DNA of 64,000 bases from a bacterium (GCA_030427205.1 JAUHXC010000010.1:1-64000), one strand, 5' to 3'. Counted from the first letter of the stretch, positions 35,289-46,600 are shown. Numbers and translations are program-made. The notes: generated from the sequence alone by a model not told the origin.

Positions 35289-36233
35289 ATGCCCGCCCCG
35301 CTCCGCTCGACCCTGCCCGCGCTGCTCGCCCTGCTCGCGCTCACCGGCTGCGACACCGCCGAAGACCTGCTCGACTACACCCCCGACGCCGCGCCCATCG
35401 ACGTGAAGGTGGGCGACGACTGCGATCCCGACCGCCCGCTCTTCTGCAGCGGCGACCGCATCGCCCGCTGCGACGACGCGGGCGAAGTGATCGAGCTGCG
35501 CCCGGCGTGTGACGCGGGGCTGGTCTGCGCCGAGGGCAACGGGATCGCCGAGTGCGCGCTCGCCGGCCGCGCGCCGTGCGCCTTCGACCACTGCGACGAC
35601 GGCGAGCAGGTGCGCTGCGGCGCCTCGGGCTTCGCCGTCGAGCGCGAGGCCTGCCTCGGCGATCGGGTCTGCGCCGAGGGCAATGACACCCTCGACTGCG
35701 TGCTGCCCGGCCTCGCCCCGTGCACCGTCGACCGCTGCGCCGACGACGGCAGCCGGGTCGAGGTCTGCGGGCGCACCGGTCACGTCGACCAGTGGATCGG
35801 CTGCGGCGACGCGCAGGTCTGCGCCGAGGCCGAGGGCTACGCCGCCTGCGTCGCCGATCCCGCCGAGCCGTGCGCGTCGAGCGTACGGGTCTGCGCCGAC
35901 GGCGAGGTGCAGGTCACCCCGTGCGACGAGACCCTGGGCCTGAGTCGCGGGGTCGAGACCCTGCACGTCTGCGACGCCGAGAGCGACCGCTGCGCCGAGG
36001 TCGACGGCGTGGCCGACTGCGCGCTCGACGAGCCCGTGCCGTGCGCCGTCGAGCAGCAGGAGGTCGACGGCGAGCGGGTCCGGGCGACCGCCGACGAGGC
36101 GCCGACCCTGTGCCTCGACGATCGCCTCATGCGCTGCAACGCCCACGGCCGGCTGGCGACGGTGGCGGCGTGCGACCTGGGCTGCGAGATGGTGCAGTAC
36201 AGCGAGCGGACCTGGCTCGCCGCCTGCCGTTGA
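35289..36233 (+). CDS. Cys-rich repeat lipoprotein
   Basis: A 314-residue lipoprotein with signal and lipobox LTGC (Cys21). The mature protein contains four or five units of about 45 residues, each with a Cys-x-Asp-Gly/Asp-Asp turn and a VCAEGNGIAECAL-type ending (VCAEGNDTLDCVL, VCAEAEGYAACVA, RCAEVDGVADCAL), plus a distinct C-terminal Cys cluster. The organisation suggests a disulphide-rich surface protein. No catalytic motif. It is divergent from the CotH lipoprotein, with a 214-bp intergenic region. Confidence 0.85.
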   Translation: MPAPLRSTLPALLALLALTGCDTAEDLLDYTPDAAPIDVKVGDDCDPDRPLFCSGDRIARCDDAGEVIELRPACDAGLVCAEGNGIAECALAGRAPCAFDHCDDGEQVRCGASGFAVEREACLGDRVCAEGNDTLDCVLPGLAPCTVDRCADDGSRVEVCGRTGHVDQWIGCGDAQVCAEAEGYAACVADPAEPCASSVRVCADGEVQVTPCDETLGLSRGVETLHVCDAESDRCAEVDGVADCALDEPVPCAVEQQEVDGERVRATADEAPTLCLDDRLMRCNAHGRLATVAACDLGCEMVQYSERTWLAACR

Positions 36234-36249
36234 CGCCCGCCAGGGCCGC

Positions 36250-37119
36250 TCAGGGCCCGCCGGGGGTCGGTGCGGATGGCGCGGCGGCCTCGCCCTGGCC
36301 CACGGGCCGAACGGGCGCCCCGTCGTCGCCTGGAGCCCTTGCTGCGGCCGTACAGCCCAGGGTTCGGGCCACCTGGGCGGTGATCGTCGCTTCGGCGGGC
36401 CTGCGCGCGGCCTGCCGGGCCCGCTCGACGGCGGCGCAGGCCTCCTCGCCCCGCTTCAACTCGCCGAGGACCGCCGCCCGCTGCAGGTGCACCGCCACAT
36501 GACCCGGATCGGCGGCCAGCGCGTAATCGAGCAGCGCCAGCGCGTCGAGCGCCGGCCGCTGGCGGGCCCGCTTCAGCCACCCCTCGGCGCGGGCGCGCGC
36601 GCTCTCGGCGGTCCACTGCGTCCACGGCGGCTCGGGCGGAAGGGCCGCGCCGGCGGGGTGCACGATCACCAGCCCGCCGGTCCAGCGCTCGGCGAACGTC
36701 GCCCGATCGACCCGCCGCAGCCCTGGCGCCGCCGGATCGAGGATGTGCCAGCCGCTCGCGTCGTAGCCGCGCACCACCCACGCGTGGCGCCCGGCGCCGT
36801 CGTGCACCGCGACGATGCCCGGCAGGCCGCTGTCGAGCAGCGCCTTCAGGTCGCCGGGGTCGGCCTGCACCAGCAGCCCGTTCAGCCCGTGGGCCGGCAG
36901 CGCCTCGACCAGATCGAGCCAGGCGATGCCGTCGGCGTGCACCGGCAGCGTGCGGGCGAACGCCTTCAGCGCCATCGGGCGGCCGTGGAACCGCCCCACC
37001 ATGACCGCCGCGGCGGCCACGCATTGCGGCGAGCGGGGCTGCTCGACATAGGGGATGCCCTCGATGAGCGGGGGCGGGGTCGCGAACAGGCCCAGCGTCG
37101 CCAGCAGAAGCGCGATCAC
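36250..37119 (-). CDS. C39-like cysteine peptidase with TPR-like tail
   Basis: A 289-residue exported protein. A short hydrophobic N-terminus (IALLLATLGLFATP) is followed by a papain-like C39 domain: YVEQPRSPQCVAAAAVMV carries the catalytic Cys with the preceding Gln, GRHAWVVRGYD the His, and WHILDPAAPG the Asp. TPR-like helices from about 190 follow. The start is GTG 37119, overlapping the stop of the upstream gene (GTGA), so both are co-translated. C39 peptidases cut double-glycine leaders; without an ABC exporter domain this one may act on another substrate. Confidence 0.8.
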   Translation of the reverse strand: MIALLLATLGLFATPPPLIEGIPYVEQPRSPQCVAAAAVMVGRFHGRPMALKAFARTLPVHADGIAWLDLVEALPAHGLNGLLVQADPGDLKALLDSGLPGIVAVHDGAGRHAWVVRGYDASGWHILDPAAPGLRRVDRATFAERWTGGLVIVHPAGAALPPEPPWTQWTAESARARAEGWLKRARQRPALDALALLDYALAADPGHVAVHLQRAAVLGELKRGEEACAAVERARQAARRPAEATITAQVARTLGCTAAARAPGDDGAPVRPVGQGEAAAPSAPTPGGP

Positions 37120-38645
37120 CGATCGCGGGGGCAGGCCGCGCCGCCGTGGCGGGCGCAGAGCCGCTCCATGGTCGCGCAGTCGTCGGTCGAGCCCGCCTTG
37201 CACCGCGGCTCGACGGCGTCGCGCAGCCGGGTCAGGACGGCCTTGCTGTCGGCCCGCCGTCCGCGGGCGGCGTACATCTCCGCCAACGCCTCGGGCAGGT
37301 GCAGCGCGCCGCGGGGATCGACCTCGGCGAAGAGCCTCCAGGCCGCGTCGAGGCGACGCCGCTTCTGGTCGGACCACGCCCGCACCAGATCGACGCGGGC
37401 CTCCCGGCGCAGCAGGGCCCACGGGCGATCGGCGGGGTGGTCGGCGCGGGCGTCGGCGGTATCGAGCAGCACCCGCCTGAGCTGGCCGATCGCTTTGGCC
37501 GAGCGGCCGCGGCGGATGTGGGTCCACGCGAGCAGATAGCGGGCGAACGGCGCCGCGCTCGAGCCTCGATGATCGGTCAGCAGGCGCTCGAAGGCGGTCT
37601 CGGCGAACGCGTCGCGGCCCTCGTCGAAGAACATGACCCCCAGCAACAGCCGCCCGTCGGCGACGCGGTCTGGGTGGCGGGTGGCCAGCCGGTCGATGGT
37701 GGCGCGGGCCGTGTCGTGATCACCGCGCACCCGCTGGCTGTCGGCGATGGCCAACAGCGCCGCGGGCTGCTGGCCGGCGCGCGCGGCGTCGATGGTCGGG
37801 GTCAGCGCCTCGATCGCCACTTTGCCCGGCCGGTGGGTCGCTCGGATCCGGGTTGCGCGGGCGGCGTGGCACCCGGCGCGGGCCGCGGCGTCGGCGGCGG
37901 CGGCCAGACAGCGGTCCTCGGCCTCGAAAGCGCGCACCCGCTCGGCCACGGCGAAGCGCCACGCCAGCAGCCCCCGCCGTTCGAGCAGCGCGATCCGGTC
38001 GGCGCCGCCGTCGGCGAGCAGGCCGGCCAGCTCGGTATCGAGGGCCTGCCATGCGGCGGTATCGGCGGTCAGCGGCTCGCGCTGCAGGAACAGCGCGACG
38101 GGCACCCGCGGCGCGCGGCGCGGCTCGATGCGTCCCGGGGGCAAGGGCGTCGGACGCGGCAGATCGCGGGCGACCGGGCCGCCGATGCGGTCGATCAGGG
38201 CCCGTGCGGCGTTCTCCAGCGGCGCCTCGGCGGCGGCGATGCGCGGCGCGGCGGCTTTCTCACTCGCCAACAGCGCGCCCGAGCGGGTGGCGTGCAGCCG
38301 CAGAAGGATGCGCAGCTCGCCAGCGAAGTCGACGATCTCGCCGCTGACCACGAAGTCGACGCCCAGCCGGCGGCCCGTCTCCACCTCACAGTCGCCCTCG
38401 CACGCGGCCAGGTCGGTGCCCGGCGGCAGCAGCTCGACGATGTTCTCGCGGGTCAGCACGAAGAGGTCGCCGCGGGCGCCGGCCACGCCGCGCACGAGGT
38501 CGGTCAGATAGTCCGCCTCGGCGGGGCTCAACCCGGCCCGCTGCTGCAGCTCGAGCACCGCGATCCGTGGGTTGGTGGCGTTGGCGGATAGCGGGAAGAC
38601 CACGCAGAACAGGGTCACCAGCGCCAGGAACCGAGGGGCAATCAT
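37116..38645 (-). CDS. Exported TPR protein with TolB/CsgG-like N-terminal domain
   Basis: A 509-residue protein with a clear signal peptide (LALVTLFCVVFPLSANA). The following domain (about 25-150: RIAVLELQQRAGLSP, LFVLTRENIVELLP, GRRLGVDFVVSGEIVDF, LRLHATRSGALLAS) has the pattern of TolB-N/CsgG-type nucleotide-independent folds common in myxobacterial tetratricopeptide proteins. From about 270 there are TPR-like repeats (ARATIDRLATRHPDRVADG, AETAFERLLTDHRGSSAAP). ATG 38645 was chosen at the signal peptide. Coupled to the C39-like peptidase. Confidence 0.82.
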   Translation of the reverse strand: MIAPRFLALVTLFCVVFPLSANATNPRIAVLELQQRAGLSPAEADYLTDLVRGVAGARGDLFVLTRENIVELLPPGTDLAACEGDCEVETGRRLGVDFVVSGEIVDFAGELRILLRLHATRSGALLASEKAAAPRIAAAEAPLENAARALIDRIGGPVARDLPRPTPLPPGRIEPRRAPRVPVALFLQREPLTADTAAWQALDTELAGLLADGGADRIALLERRGLLAWRFAVAERVRAFEAEDRCLAAAADAAARAGCHAARATRIRATHRPGKVAIEALTPTIDAARAGQQPAALLAIADSQRVRGDHDTARATIDRLATRHPDRVADGRLLLGVMFFDEGRDAFAETAFERLLTDHRGSSAAPFARYLLAWTHIRRGRSAKAIGQLRRVLLDTADARADHPADRPWALLRREARVDLVRAWSDQKRRRLDAAWRLFAEVDPRGALHLPEALAEMYAARGRRADSKAVLTRLRDAVEPRCKAGSTDDCATMERLCARHGGAACPRDR

Positions 38646-39062
38646 GGCCCGGAGCGTGGCACGAAGCGGGCGGACGGTGCCAGCGGGGTGGGTGGGCAAC
38701 GCAGCGGCGGTCCGTCCGGCGGATGGCCCCTCTTCTCCCTGCTTCGGCTATCAGAAGCGGCGATCGACGCGATCCTCCAGGCGTTCTCGCTCGAGCACTG
38801 TGGCTTCGGCAGGGGCCTGCAGACGGTCGGCGAGGGGCCCTCCACCAGCCGTCCCGCTCCATGGAGTGAAGAAAAAATAAACGAATCAGGAAGCGGAACG
38901 CACGGCGGACAGCGCCCCACCGACCTCCTGCAGGCCCTGCCGAAGCCGGAGACAAGAACTGAGGATGAGCGCAGGAGGTCGAGTGCTCCCGATCTACCCG
39001 ACCGAAGCCGGGAGGTGGGGCGCTGGCCGTCGGGCGGGCCGCCGCAGCGTTGCCCAGCACGG
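38646..39062. other. Non-coding stretch
   Basis: About 417 bp between the TPR gene and the dehydrogenase gene, both on the minus strand. I see no supported gene. A short A-rich patch (GAAGAAAAAATAAACGAATC, 38870-38889) stands out from the high-GC background and could be promoter-like for an unrecognised transcript. Confidence 0.5.
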
Positions 39063-39860
39063 TCAGATCGGAAAGACCATGCCCCAATGGGCCTGCCCGC
39101 CGTCCACGCAGATCGTCTCGCCGGTGATGTAGTCCCCCGCGGGGCTGGCCAGATAGACGACGGCCCAGGCCACGTCGGCCTCGCTGCCCAGCTTCTTGAG
39201 CGGGATGTGCTTGGGCACCTCGGTCTCGATCGACTCGCGCACATAATCCGGATACGTATCGAGGCCGGAGCTGCGGATGACCCCCGGGGCTACGGCGTTG
39301 ACCAGGATGTTCTCCTTGGCCCACTCCAGCGCGAGGGTCTTCGTCAGGTTGACCACGCCGGCCCGGGCGGCGCCGGTGTGGGCCATGCCGGGGAAGCCGC
39401 GCCACATGTTGGCCACGATGTTGATGATGCGCCCGCCGCCGGCCTTGGCCATGCGTTGGCCCACCGCCTGGCTCATGTACCAGGTGCCGTTGAGGTTGGT
39501 GTCGATGACCGCCCGCCAGCCCTTGGGGCGGATGGCCATCGCCGGCGAGGGGAACTGGCCGCCGGCGTTGTTGACGAGCACGTCGATGCGCCCGAAGCGC
39601 TCGATCACCGCGTCGACCCAGGCCTCGACGGTGGGCTGGTCGCGGATGTCGAGCTTCTGCTGGAAGACCTCGGCGCCCATGCCCTCCAGGCCGGTGGCGG
39701 CTTCGGCGAGGCGCTCGGTCTTGCGGGCGCCGAGCGCGACCTTGGCCCCGAGGGCGGCGCACTCGCGGGCGATGGCCAGCCCGATGCCCGACCCGCCGCC
39801 GGTCACGACGACCACTTTGTCGGCGAGCAGGTCGGCGCGGAAGATCGTGCTGGGGCTCAT
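39063..39860 (-). CDS. Short-chain dehydrogenase/reductase (dienoyl-CoA reductase-like branch)
   Basis: A 265-residue NAD(P)-dependent oxidoreductase. The Rossmann motif TGGGSGIGLAIA is at about 21-32, followed by NNAGGQFPSP, a Ser-less IVANMWRGFPGMAHTGAARAGV, and GETICVDGGQ at the C-terminus. The classical catalytic Tyr-x-x-x-Lys is replaced by His-Thr-Gly-Ala-Ala-Arg. This pattern is seen in SDRs annotated as 2,4-dienoyl-CoA reductase or citronellol/citronellal dehydrogenase-like, so the fold is secure but the substrate is not. GGGAGG precedes ATG 39860. It is divergent from the OmpA gene, with a 140-bp promoter region. Confidence 0.9.
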   Translation of the reverse strand: MSPSTIFRADLLADKVVVVTGGGSGIGLAIARECAALGAKVALGARKTERLAEAATGLEGMGAEVFQQKLDIRDQPTVEAWVDAVIERFGRIDVLVNNAGGQFPSPAMAIRPKGWRAVIDTNLNGTWYMSQAVGQRMAKAGGGRIINIVANMWRGFPGMAHTGAARAGVVNLTKTLALEWAKENILVNAVAPGVIRSSGLDTYPDYVRESIETEVPKHIPLKKLGSEADVAWAVVYLASPAGDYITGETICVDGGQAHWGMVFPI

Positions 39861-40000
39861 CGTTGCCCTCCCGGAGCGTGAAATCGGCGGGGATTGAATC
39901 GACGCCACAGTGAACTGTCTGGCCCGCCCGAGGTCAAGCATGGGCGGTTGCCGTCATCGGTGGTCGCGTGCCACTCTGCCCCCCGCTCAGGAGGATACCC

Positions 40001-41065
40001 GTGCTCCGGTCGTTCGCCTTCGTCGTCTCGCTCGCGCTGTCTGCTCTCGCCTTCGCCGCCCCCGCTTCGGCCGAGGAGGCCCCCGGCCCGTCCATCTGGG
40101 ATTACAGCGTCAAGAACCAGCTCAAACCGGGCCAGAAGGCCGAGCTGACCCTGCAGCCCAAGGTCGAGGTGCGCAACGCCGTGCTGACCCTGCGCGCCAA
40201 GAGCGGCGAGCACGCGACCTTCGAGTTCAAGCGCATGACGGCCAACAAGAAGCGCACGGTGAAGTGGAAGGTGCCCCACGGCGCGAGCCACTGGACCGGC
40301 GAGCTGCTCGGCACCGTCAAGGGCAGCACCGTGCGCATGACCGTCACCCTCAAGGTCATCTCGGCGGCGCCGCTCGAAGTGGACGTGCCCAAGCCGGAGA
40401 TCGACGTCGAGGCGGGGCGCATGGTGATCGTCAGCAACAACCCGCTCGATCGGGTGGTGCTGCAGGGCTTCGACACCGCGGGCGAGCAGGTCCTCGACAC
40501 CGAGGTGCCGATGGAGGGGGTCAAGGGCCGCACGACGCTGGAGTTCGAGGTGCCCGAAGGGGTCAAGATCCGGCGCATCGAGATGAAGGTGCACGATCAG
40601 GTCGGCTATTGGATGTCGGTGCGGCTCGTCGACTTCCACGTCGAGATCCCCCACGAGGACATCGAGTTCCCCACCGCCGAGCACGAAGTGCCCGTCGAGC
40701 AGGCGACCCGGCTCGATCGGGTGGTCATGCAGGTGCAGGACGAGCTCAACAAGTTCCGCAGCGAGCTGGGTGATCCGCGCGCCCGCATCGACGCCCGGCT
40801 GTATGTCGCCGGCTTCACCGATACGGTGGGCAAGGCCGCCGACAACGAGGCCCTCAGCCGCCGGCGGGCCGAGGCCATCGCCCGCTACTTCTGGACCAAC
40901 GGCATCGGCGTGCCGATCTACTACGCCGGCTTCGGCGAGCACGGGCTGGCGGTGCCGACCCCCGACGAGACCGACGAGGCGAAGAACCGGCGCGCGCGCT
41001 ACATCCTCACCAATACGAAGCCGCGCATCGACATGGGCGGCCGGTCGTGGAAGCGCCTGAAATAA
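40001..41065 (+). CDS. OmpA-family outer membrane / peptidoglycan-binding protein
   Basis: A 354-residue exported protein. The signal peptide ends in APASA; a mostly beta N-terminal region (about 25-240) is followed by an OmpA-C-like domain: ARLYVAGFTDTVGKAADNEA, LSRRRAEAIARYF, GFGEHGLAVPTPDETDEAKN and RRARYIL. This domain binds peptidoglycan through diaminopimelate. The start is GTG 40001, six bases after a perfect AGGAGG (39989-39994); the ATG at 39968 would lengthen the signal without need. There is no beta-barrel-like N-terminal domain, so it may be periplasmic. Confidence 0.9.
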   Translation: MLRSFAFVVSLALSALAFAAPASAEEAPGPSIWDYSVKNQLKPGQKAELTLQPKVEVRNAVLTLRAKSGEHATFEFKRMTANKKRTVKWKVPHGASHWTGELLGTVKGSTVRMTVTLKVISAAPLEVDVPKPEIDVEAGRMVIVSNNPLDRVVLQGFDTAGEQVLDTEVPMEGVKGRTTLEFEVPEGVKIRRIEMKVHDQVGYWMSVRLVDFHVEIPHEDIEFPTAEHEVPVEQATRLDRVVMQVQDELNKFRSELGDPRARIDARLYVAGFTDTVGKAADNEALSRRRAEAIARYFWTNGIGVPIYYAGFGEHGLAVPTPDETDEAKNRRARYILTNTKPRIDMGGRSWKRLK

Positions 41066-41078
41066 AACGCCTTCCGGT

Positions 41079-41094
41079 CTCGGGTGGACCCGAG
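41079..41094 (+). terminator. Short hairpin after the OmpA gene
   Basis: CTCGGG-TGGA-CCCGAG, a 6-bp GC stem with tetraloop, lies 14 bp past the stop at 41065. No T tract follows. It may slow or end transcription before the EboA-like gene. Confidence 0.4.
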
Positions 41095-41159
41095 GCGCCA
41101 TTCGACCCATGCTGCTGATATATCCTGTGAATCACCGACATCCCCCCGGAGGACGCCCG

Positions 41160-42047
41160 ATGAGTGTGACCCCCGCCGACAGCCGCGCCGGATTGCGGGC
41201 CGCCCTCGAAGCCCGGCTCGGCCCGGGCGAGGCGCTGGCCTGGCTCGACGCGCGCAGCGCCGAAGATCTGGACGCCATCCGCCACGCGATGGCCGACATC
41301 GGCCGCGTGGTGGGCAAGAAGCCGCTGATCGCGGGCTTCGGCGAGCGGGACACCGCGACGCTGGACGGGGTCTATGGCCCGATGCGGGTCGGCGGCTGGC
41401 GCGCCGACGAAGCGGCGCGGGCGTGGTTGCTGGCCACCGTCGCCGACCGCGACGAGACCCCGCACGAGACGCTCTTCGGGCTGTACGACCTGGGCGATAC
41501 CGATACCCGGGTCGGCGCGCTGCACGCGCTCAACTTCGTCGCCGAGGCCGATACCGACCGCGGGCTCGAGCTGGTGCTCGACGCCGGCCGCACCTACCTC
41601 GATCCGCTGCTGACGGCGGCGTGGTGCGACAACCCGTTCTCGGCGAAGTACATGAGCGACGAGGCCTACCGCTCGGCGGTGCTCAAGGCCTTGTTCTGCA
41701 ACGTCTCGGTCGATGGCTTCCTCGGCCTGGAAGAGCGGGCCGACCCCGAGCTGGCCAAGAGCCTCTACGACTACGCCGACGAGCGAGAAGCCGCCGGGCG
41801 CCACGTGCCGGCGGCGGTCTGGATCGTCGCCGCGCTGCACCCCCGCCCGGGGCTGGTGGCCCGGCTCGTCGGCCGCCTCGAACACCCGCTGCCCGGCGAG
41901 CGCATCGTCGCGGCCCGCGCGCTGGCCAACGCGCGCGATGCCCGGGCGGCGACCTTCATCGCCGAGCGCCTCGAACGGGAGAGCGATCCGGGCGTCGAGG
42001 CGGCGCTGAAGGCGGCGGCGGAGGCCACCGCGCAGGCCGCCCGATGA
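41160..42047 (+). CDS. EboA-like protein (orphan, outside an ebo cluster)
   Basis: A 295-residue soluble helical protein. Residues about 150-235 match the EboA pattern closely: NPFSAKYMSDEAYRSAVLKA, GLEERADPELAKSLYDYADE and REAAGRHVPAAVWIVAAL. The C-terminal 60 residues look like HEAT/ARM repeats (ARALANARDARAATFIAERL). In known ebo clusters EboA stands with EboB-EboF and is associated with prenylated metabolite export; no such partners occur in this window. GGAGG sits 7 bp before ATG 41160. The stop overlaps the next start by 4 bp (ATGA). Confidence 0.75.
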   Translation: MSVTPADSRAGLRAALEARLGPGEALAWLDARSAEDLDAIRHAMADIGRVVGKKPLIAGFGERDTATLDGVYGPMRVGGWRADEAARAWLLATVADRDETPHETLFGLYDLGDTDTRVGALHALNFVAEADTDRGLELVLDAGRTYLDPLLTAAWCDNPFSAKYMSDEAYRSAVLKALFCNVSVDGFLGLEERADPELAKSLYDYADEREAAGRHVPAAVWIVAALHPRPGLVARLVGRLEHPLPGERIVAARALANARDARAATFIAERLERESDPGVEAALKAAAEATAQAAR

Positions 42048-42904
42048 GCGCCCGACGGTGGATGGGCATCGTGGCGTCGGTCGCCGTCTGGCTGCCGTTC
42101 GAAGCCAGCGCGCAGCTGCTCGAGCCGCCCGTCCCGCCCGCGGAGGCGCCGGCGGCGAAGCCCGCGAAGCCAGCCACGGTGCCGCAGCTCACCGAAGAAG
42201 ACCGCATCGCCCGGCTGGTCAAGACGGCCGAGCGGGAGAGCTTCGAGCGCCACGAGATCGACCGGGCGCTGGCGATCTACGCCCCGAAGGCGTCGATCGT
42301 CATCGGCCGCCGCGAGGCGCCGGACGAGCACGACATCCGCTATGACCTCGCGGCGAAGCGCGCGGTGCTCGAAGCCCGCTACAGCCGCCCGCCGGCGAGC
42401 CAGGAGCAGATCTTCTTCCGCGATGTCGAGGTGGTCATCGACGGCGAGAGCGCCACGATGAACACGGTCGTGGCCCGGGAGCTGTTCTCCGGTCGGGAGG
42501 AGATGCAGCATCGCTATACGCTGGCGCGGCGCGACGGTCGCTGGCAGGTCACCGCGCAGCGGGTCTGGCCCATCATGCGCTCCCAGGGCGGGGTGGTGAC
42601 GACCTATACCGACGAGGCGCTGCTGGCGGCGGAGGAAGAGGCCGAGAAGGTCATGGCGAACCCCAGCTCGACGCCGCAGAGCAAGCTGTTCGCGCTGACC
42701 GGGGCCGGTCATCTGGCGCGGGCGCACGCGGTGACCGTGGCGTGGACCAAGGCTTCGCCCGAAGAGGCCGAGGCGTGGATCGCGCGCCATCGGTTCGCGC
42801 TCGAGGTGGGGCAGATCGAAGACGCCCGCAAGGCCTGGGCGAAGGCGGCGTCTCTCGGCGCCTCCGACGCGGCGCGCGGCGCGGGGGTTCGGCGGGGGCG
42901 GTGA
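42044..42904 (+). CDS. Exported NTF2/SnoaL-like protein
   Basis: A 286-residue protein with signal peptide (WMGIVASVAVWLPFEASA) and a Pro/Ala linker. The domain at about 65-175 (ERHEIDRALAIYAPKASIVI, FFRDVEVVIDGESATMNTVV, YTLARRDGRWQVTAQ) has the layout of an NTF2-like fold. A helical C-terminal tail of about 80 residues ends in ARKAWAKAASLGA. Translation is coupled to the EboA-like gene, so the two probably act together despite one being cytoplasmic and one exported. Confidence 0.75.
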   Translation: MSARRWMGIVASVAVWLPFEASAQLLEPPVPPAEAPAAKPAKPATVPQLTEEDRIARLVKTAERESFERHEIDRALAIYAPKASIVIGRREAPDEHDIRYDLAAKRAVLEARYSRPPASQEQIFFRDVEVVIDGESATMNTVVARELFSGREEMQHRYTLARRDGRWQVTAQRVWPIMRSQGGVVTTYTDEALLAAEEEAEKVMANPSSTPQSKLFALTGAGHLARAHAVTVAWTKASPEEAEAWIARHRFALEVGQIEDARKAWAKAASLGASDAARGAGVRRGR

Positions 42905-42947
42905 GCCGAGCGGGCGCTCGGCGGGCGCGGGCTCAGCGAGCGCGGGT

Positions 42948-43711
42948 TCAGCGGGCGCTGACGGTGTCCCGCTCGGCGACCATCGCCTTGAGGAAGTCCC
43001 GGTTCATGCGGGCGATCCACTCCAGGCTGATGCCCTTGGGGCAGGCCGCCTCGCACTCACCGTGGTTGGTGCAGCCGCCGAAGCCTTCGGCGTCGTGCTG
43101 GGCGACCATGTTGCGCACCCGGTCGAAGCGCTCGACCTGACCCTGCGGCAGCATGCCGAGGTGGGAGACCTTGGCCGAGGTGAACAGCATCGCCGAGGCG
43201 TTGGGGCAGGCGGCGACGCAGGCCCCGCAGCCGATGCAGGTCGCCGCGTCCATCGCCTGGTCGGCGATCTTCTTGGGGATCGCGATCTCGTTGGCGTCGG
43301 GCGCGCTGCCCGTATTGACCGAGACGTAGCCGCCCGCGCCGATGATGCGGTCGAAGGCGCTGCGGTCGACGGCCAGATCCTTGATCACCGGGAAGGCCTT
43401 CGCCCGCCACGGCTCGATCCAGATCTCGTCGCCGTCGCCGAACTCGCGCATGTGCAGCTGGCAGGCGGTGGTCAGCGCCCGCGGGCCGTGGGCGTAGCCG
43501 TTGATGACCATGCCGCAGGCCCCGCAGATGCCCTCGCGGCAGTCGTGGTCGAAGGCCACCGGCTCGCGGCCCTGCTCGACGAGGCCGTCGTTGAGCTGGT
43601 CGAGCATCTCGAGGAAGGAGCTGTCGGCGCTGACGTCGTCGAGGCGATGGGTCTCGAAGTCACCGCGGTCCTTCGCGCTCTTCTGCCGCCAGACATGCAG
43701 TGTGATCTTCA

Positions 43712-43712
<1 letters not shown>
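42948..43712 (-). CDS. sdhB: Succinate dehydrogenase/fumarate reductase iron-sulfur subunit
   Basis: A 254-residue electron-transfer subunit linking the flavoprotein to the membrane quinone site. The ferredoxin-type half has [10 protein letters not shown] plus a further Cys for the [2Fe-2S] cluster. The C-terminal half has [15 protein letters not shown] and [12 protein letters not shown] for the [4Fe-4S] and [3Fe-4S]-type clusters. The start at 43712 overlaps the sdhA stop by one base (TAATG). Gene order sdhC-sdhA-sdhB with one cytochrome subunit marks a type-B complex as in Bacillus and Wolinella. Confidence 0.95.
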
Positions 43713-45652
<1,940 letters not shown>

Positions 45653-45664
45653 GAGAAGCCTCCT

Positions 45665-46369
45665 TTACTTGACCAGACCGAACTGGACGCCGAGCGGGAT
45701 GAGGATGAAGCCCACCGAGATGAGCCCGGCGAACGCGGCCGCGGCCAGCTTGCGGGTCTCGTTGTAGCGCGGGTGGCTCGCCCCGAGCGTCTGCAGGAAG
45801 CTCCACGCCCCGTGGTAGAGGTGCAGGCCCAAGAAGACCTGCGCCAGCACGTAGATGCCGACGATGCCCGGGTTCTGGAAGCTCTCGACGAGGTTCAGGT
45901 AGACGTTCGTCGTCAGGTGCGGGTAGGCCGGGTCGTCCAAGGGGTTGAAGCCGCCGGGGATGCCCGCGTGGAAGGTCAGATGGGCGAGGTGGTAGATGAT
46001 GTAGGCGGTGATCGCCATGCCGCCGTAGACCATCGTGCGCGAGGCGAGCGTGCTGCGCAGGCTCTGCTTGCGGCGGTAGCCCACCGGCCGGGCGGCCTTG
46101 TTGCGGGCGGTGATGGTCATCGCCCCCCAGATGTGGCCCAGCACCGCGGCGATCAGCACCGCGCGCACGATCCAGATGACCGAGCCGTGGCCGAACTCAC
46201 GCAGCCAGTTCGAGTAGGCGTTGACCGCCTGCTCGGGGTTGTCGGCGAAGATCAGCAGGTTGCCGCCGAGATGCCCGACGAGGAATCCCATCAGGATGAT
46301 GCTCGATGCAGCCATGATCGCCTTCTTGCCGATCGTGGTCTGCGGAAGGCTCAACGCCTGGCCGGCCAT
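45665..46369 (-). CDS. sdhC: Succinate dehydrogenase cytochrome b556-type membrane subunit
   Basis: A 234-residue integral membrane protein with five predicted helices, as in type-B (diheme) complexes. Helices run through IMAASSIILMGFLVGHLGGN, IVRAVLIAAVLGHIWGAM, MVYGGMAITAYIIYHLAHL, GIYVLAQVFLGLHLYHGAW and AFAGLISVGFILIPLGVQ. The His residues in GHLGG, GHIWG, YHLAH and HLYHG are placed as the axial heme ligands of two b hemes. It anchors the complex and carries the menaquinone site. Start ATG 46369 follows AAAGGAGGAGTCC. First gene of the sdhCAB operon. Confidence 0.95.
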   Translation of the reverse strand: MAGQALSLPQTTIGKKAIMAASSIILMGFLVGHLGGNLLIFADNPEQAVNAYSNWLREFGHGSVIWIVRAVLIAAVLGHIWGAMTITARNKAARPVGYRRKQSLRSTLASRTMVYGGMAITAYIIYHLAHLTFHAGIPGGFNPLDDPAYPHLTTNVYLNLVESFQNPGIVGIYVLAQVFLGLHLYHGAWSFLQTLGASHPRYNETRKLAAAAFAGLISVGFILIPLGVQFGLVK

Positions 46370-46600
46370 GGACTCCTCCTTTGCGCGGAGACGCGCGTCG
46401 CGCGGGGGTCTCGAAGGACGCCAGTGACTACCACTCCGGCCTGCGGAAGTCCATACTGGCGGCCGTCTGCGACGGGGCCTCGCCCCCCGACCCGACGAGG
46501 GCGTATGATGCGCCCCTCGCACGACGAGTGACCGGCTTTCGGTGCACGGGGCGCCGGCCGGACATGCACACGACACACCCCGTCCCGGAGCACCCGTCGC

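Noticed and set aside
38646..39062. Small open frames in the gap before the dehydrogenase gene
   Set aside because: No ribosome-binding site, motif or conserved composition; short frames are expected by chance at this GC.
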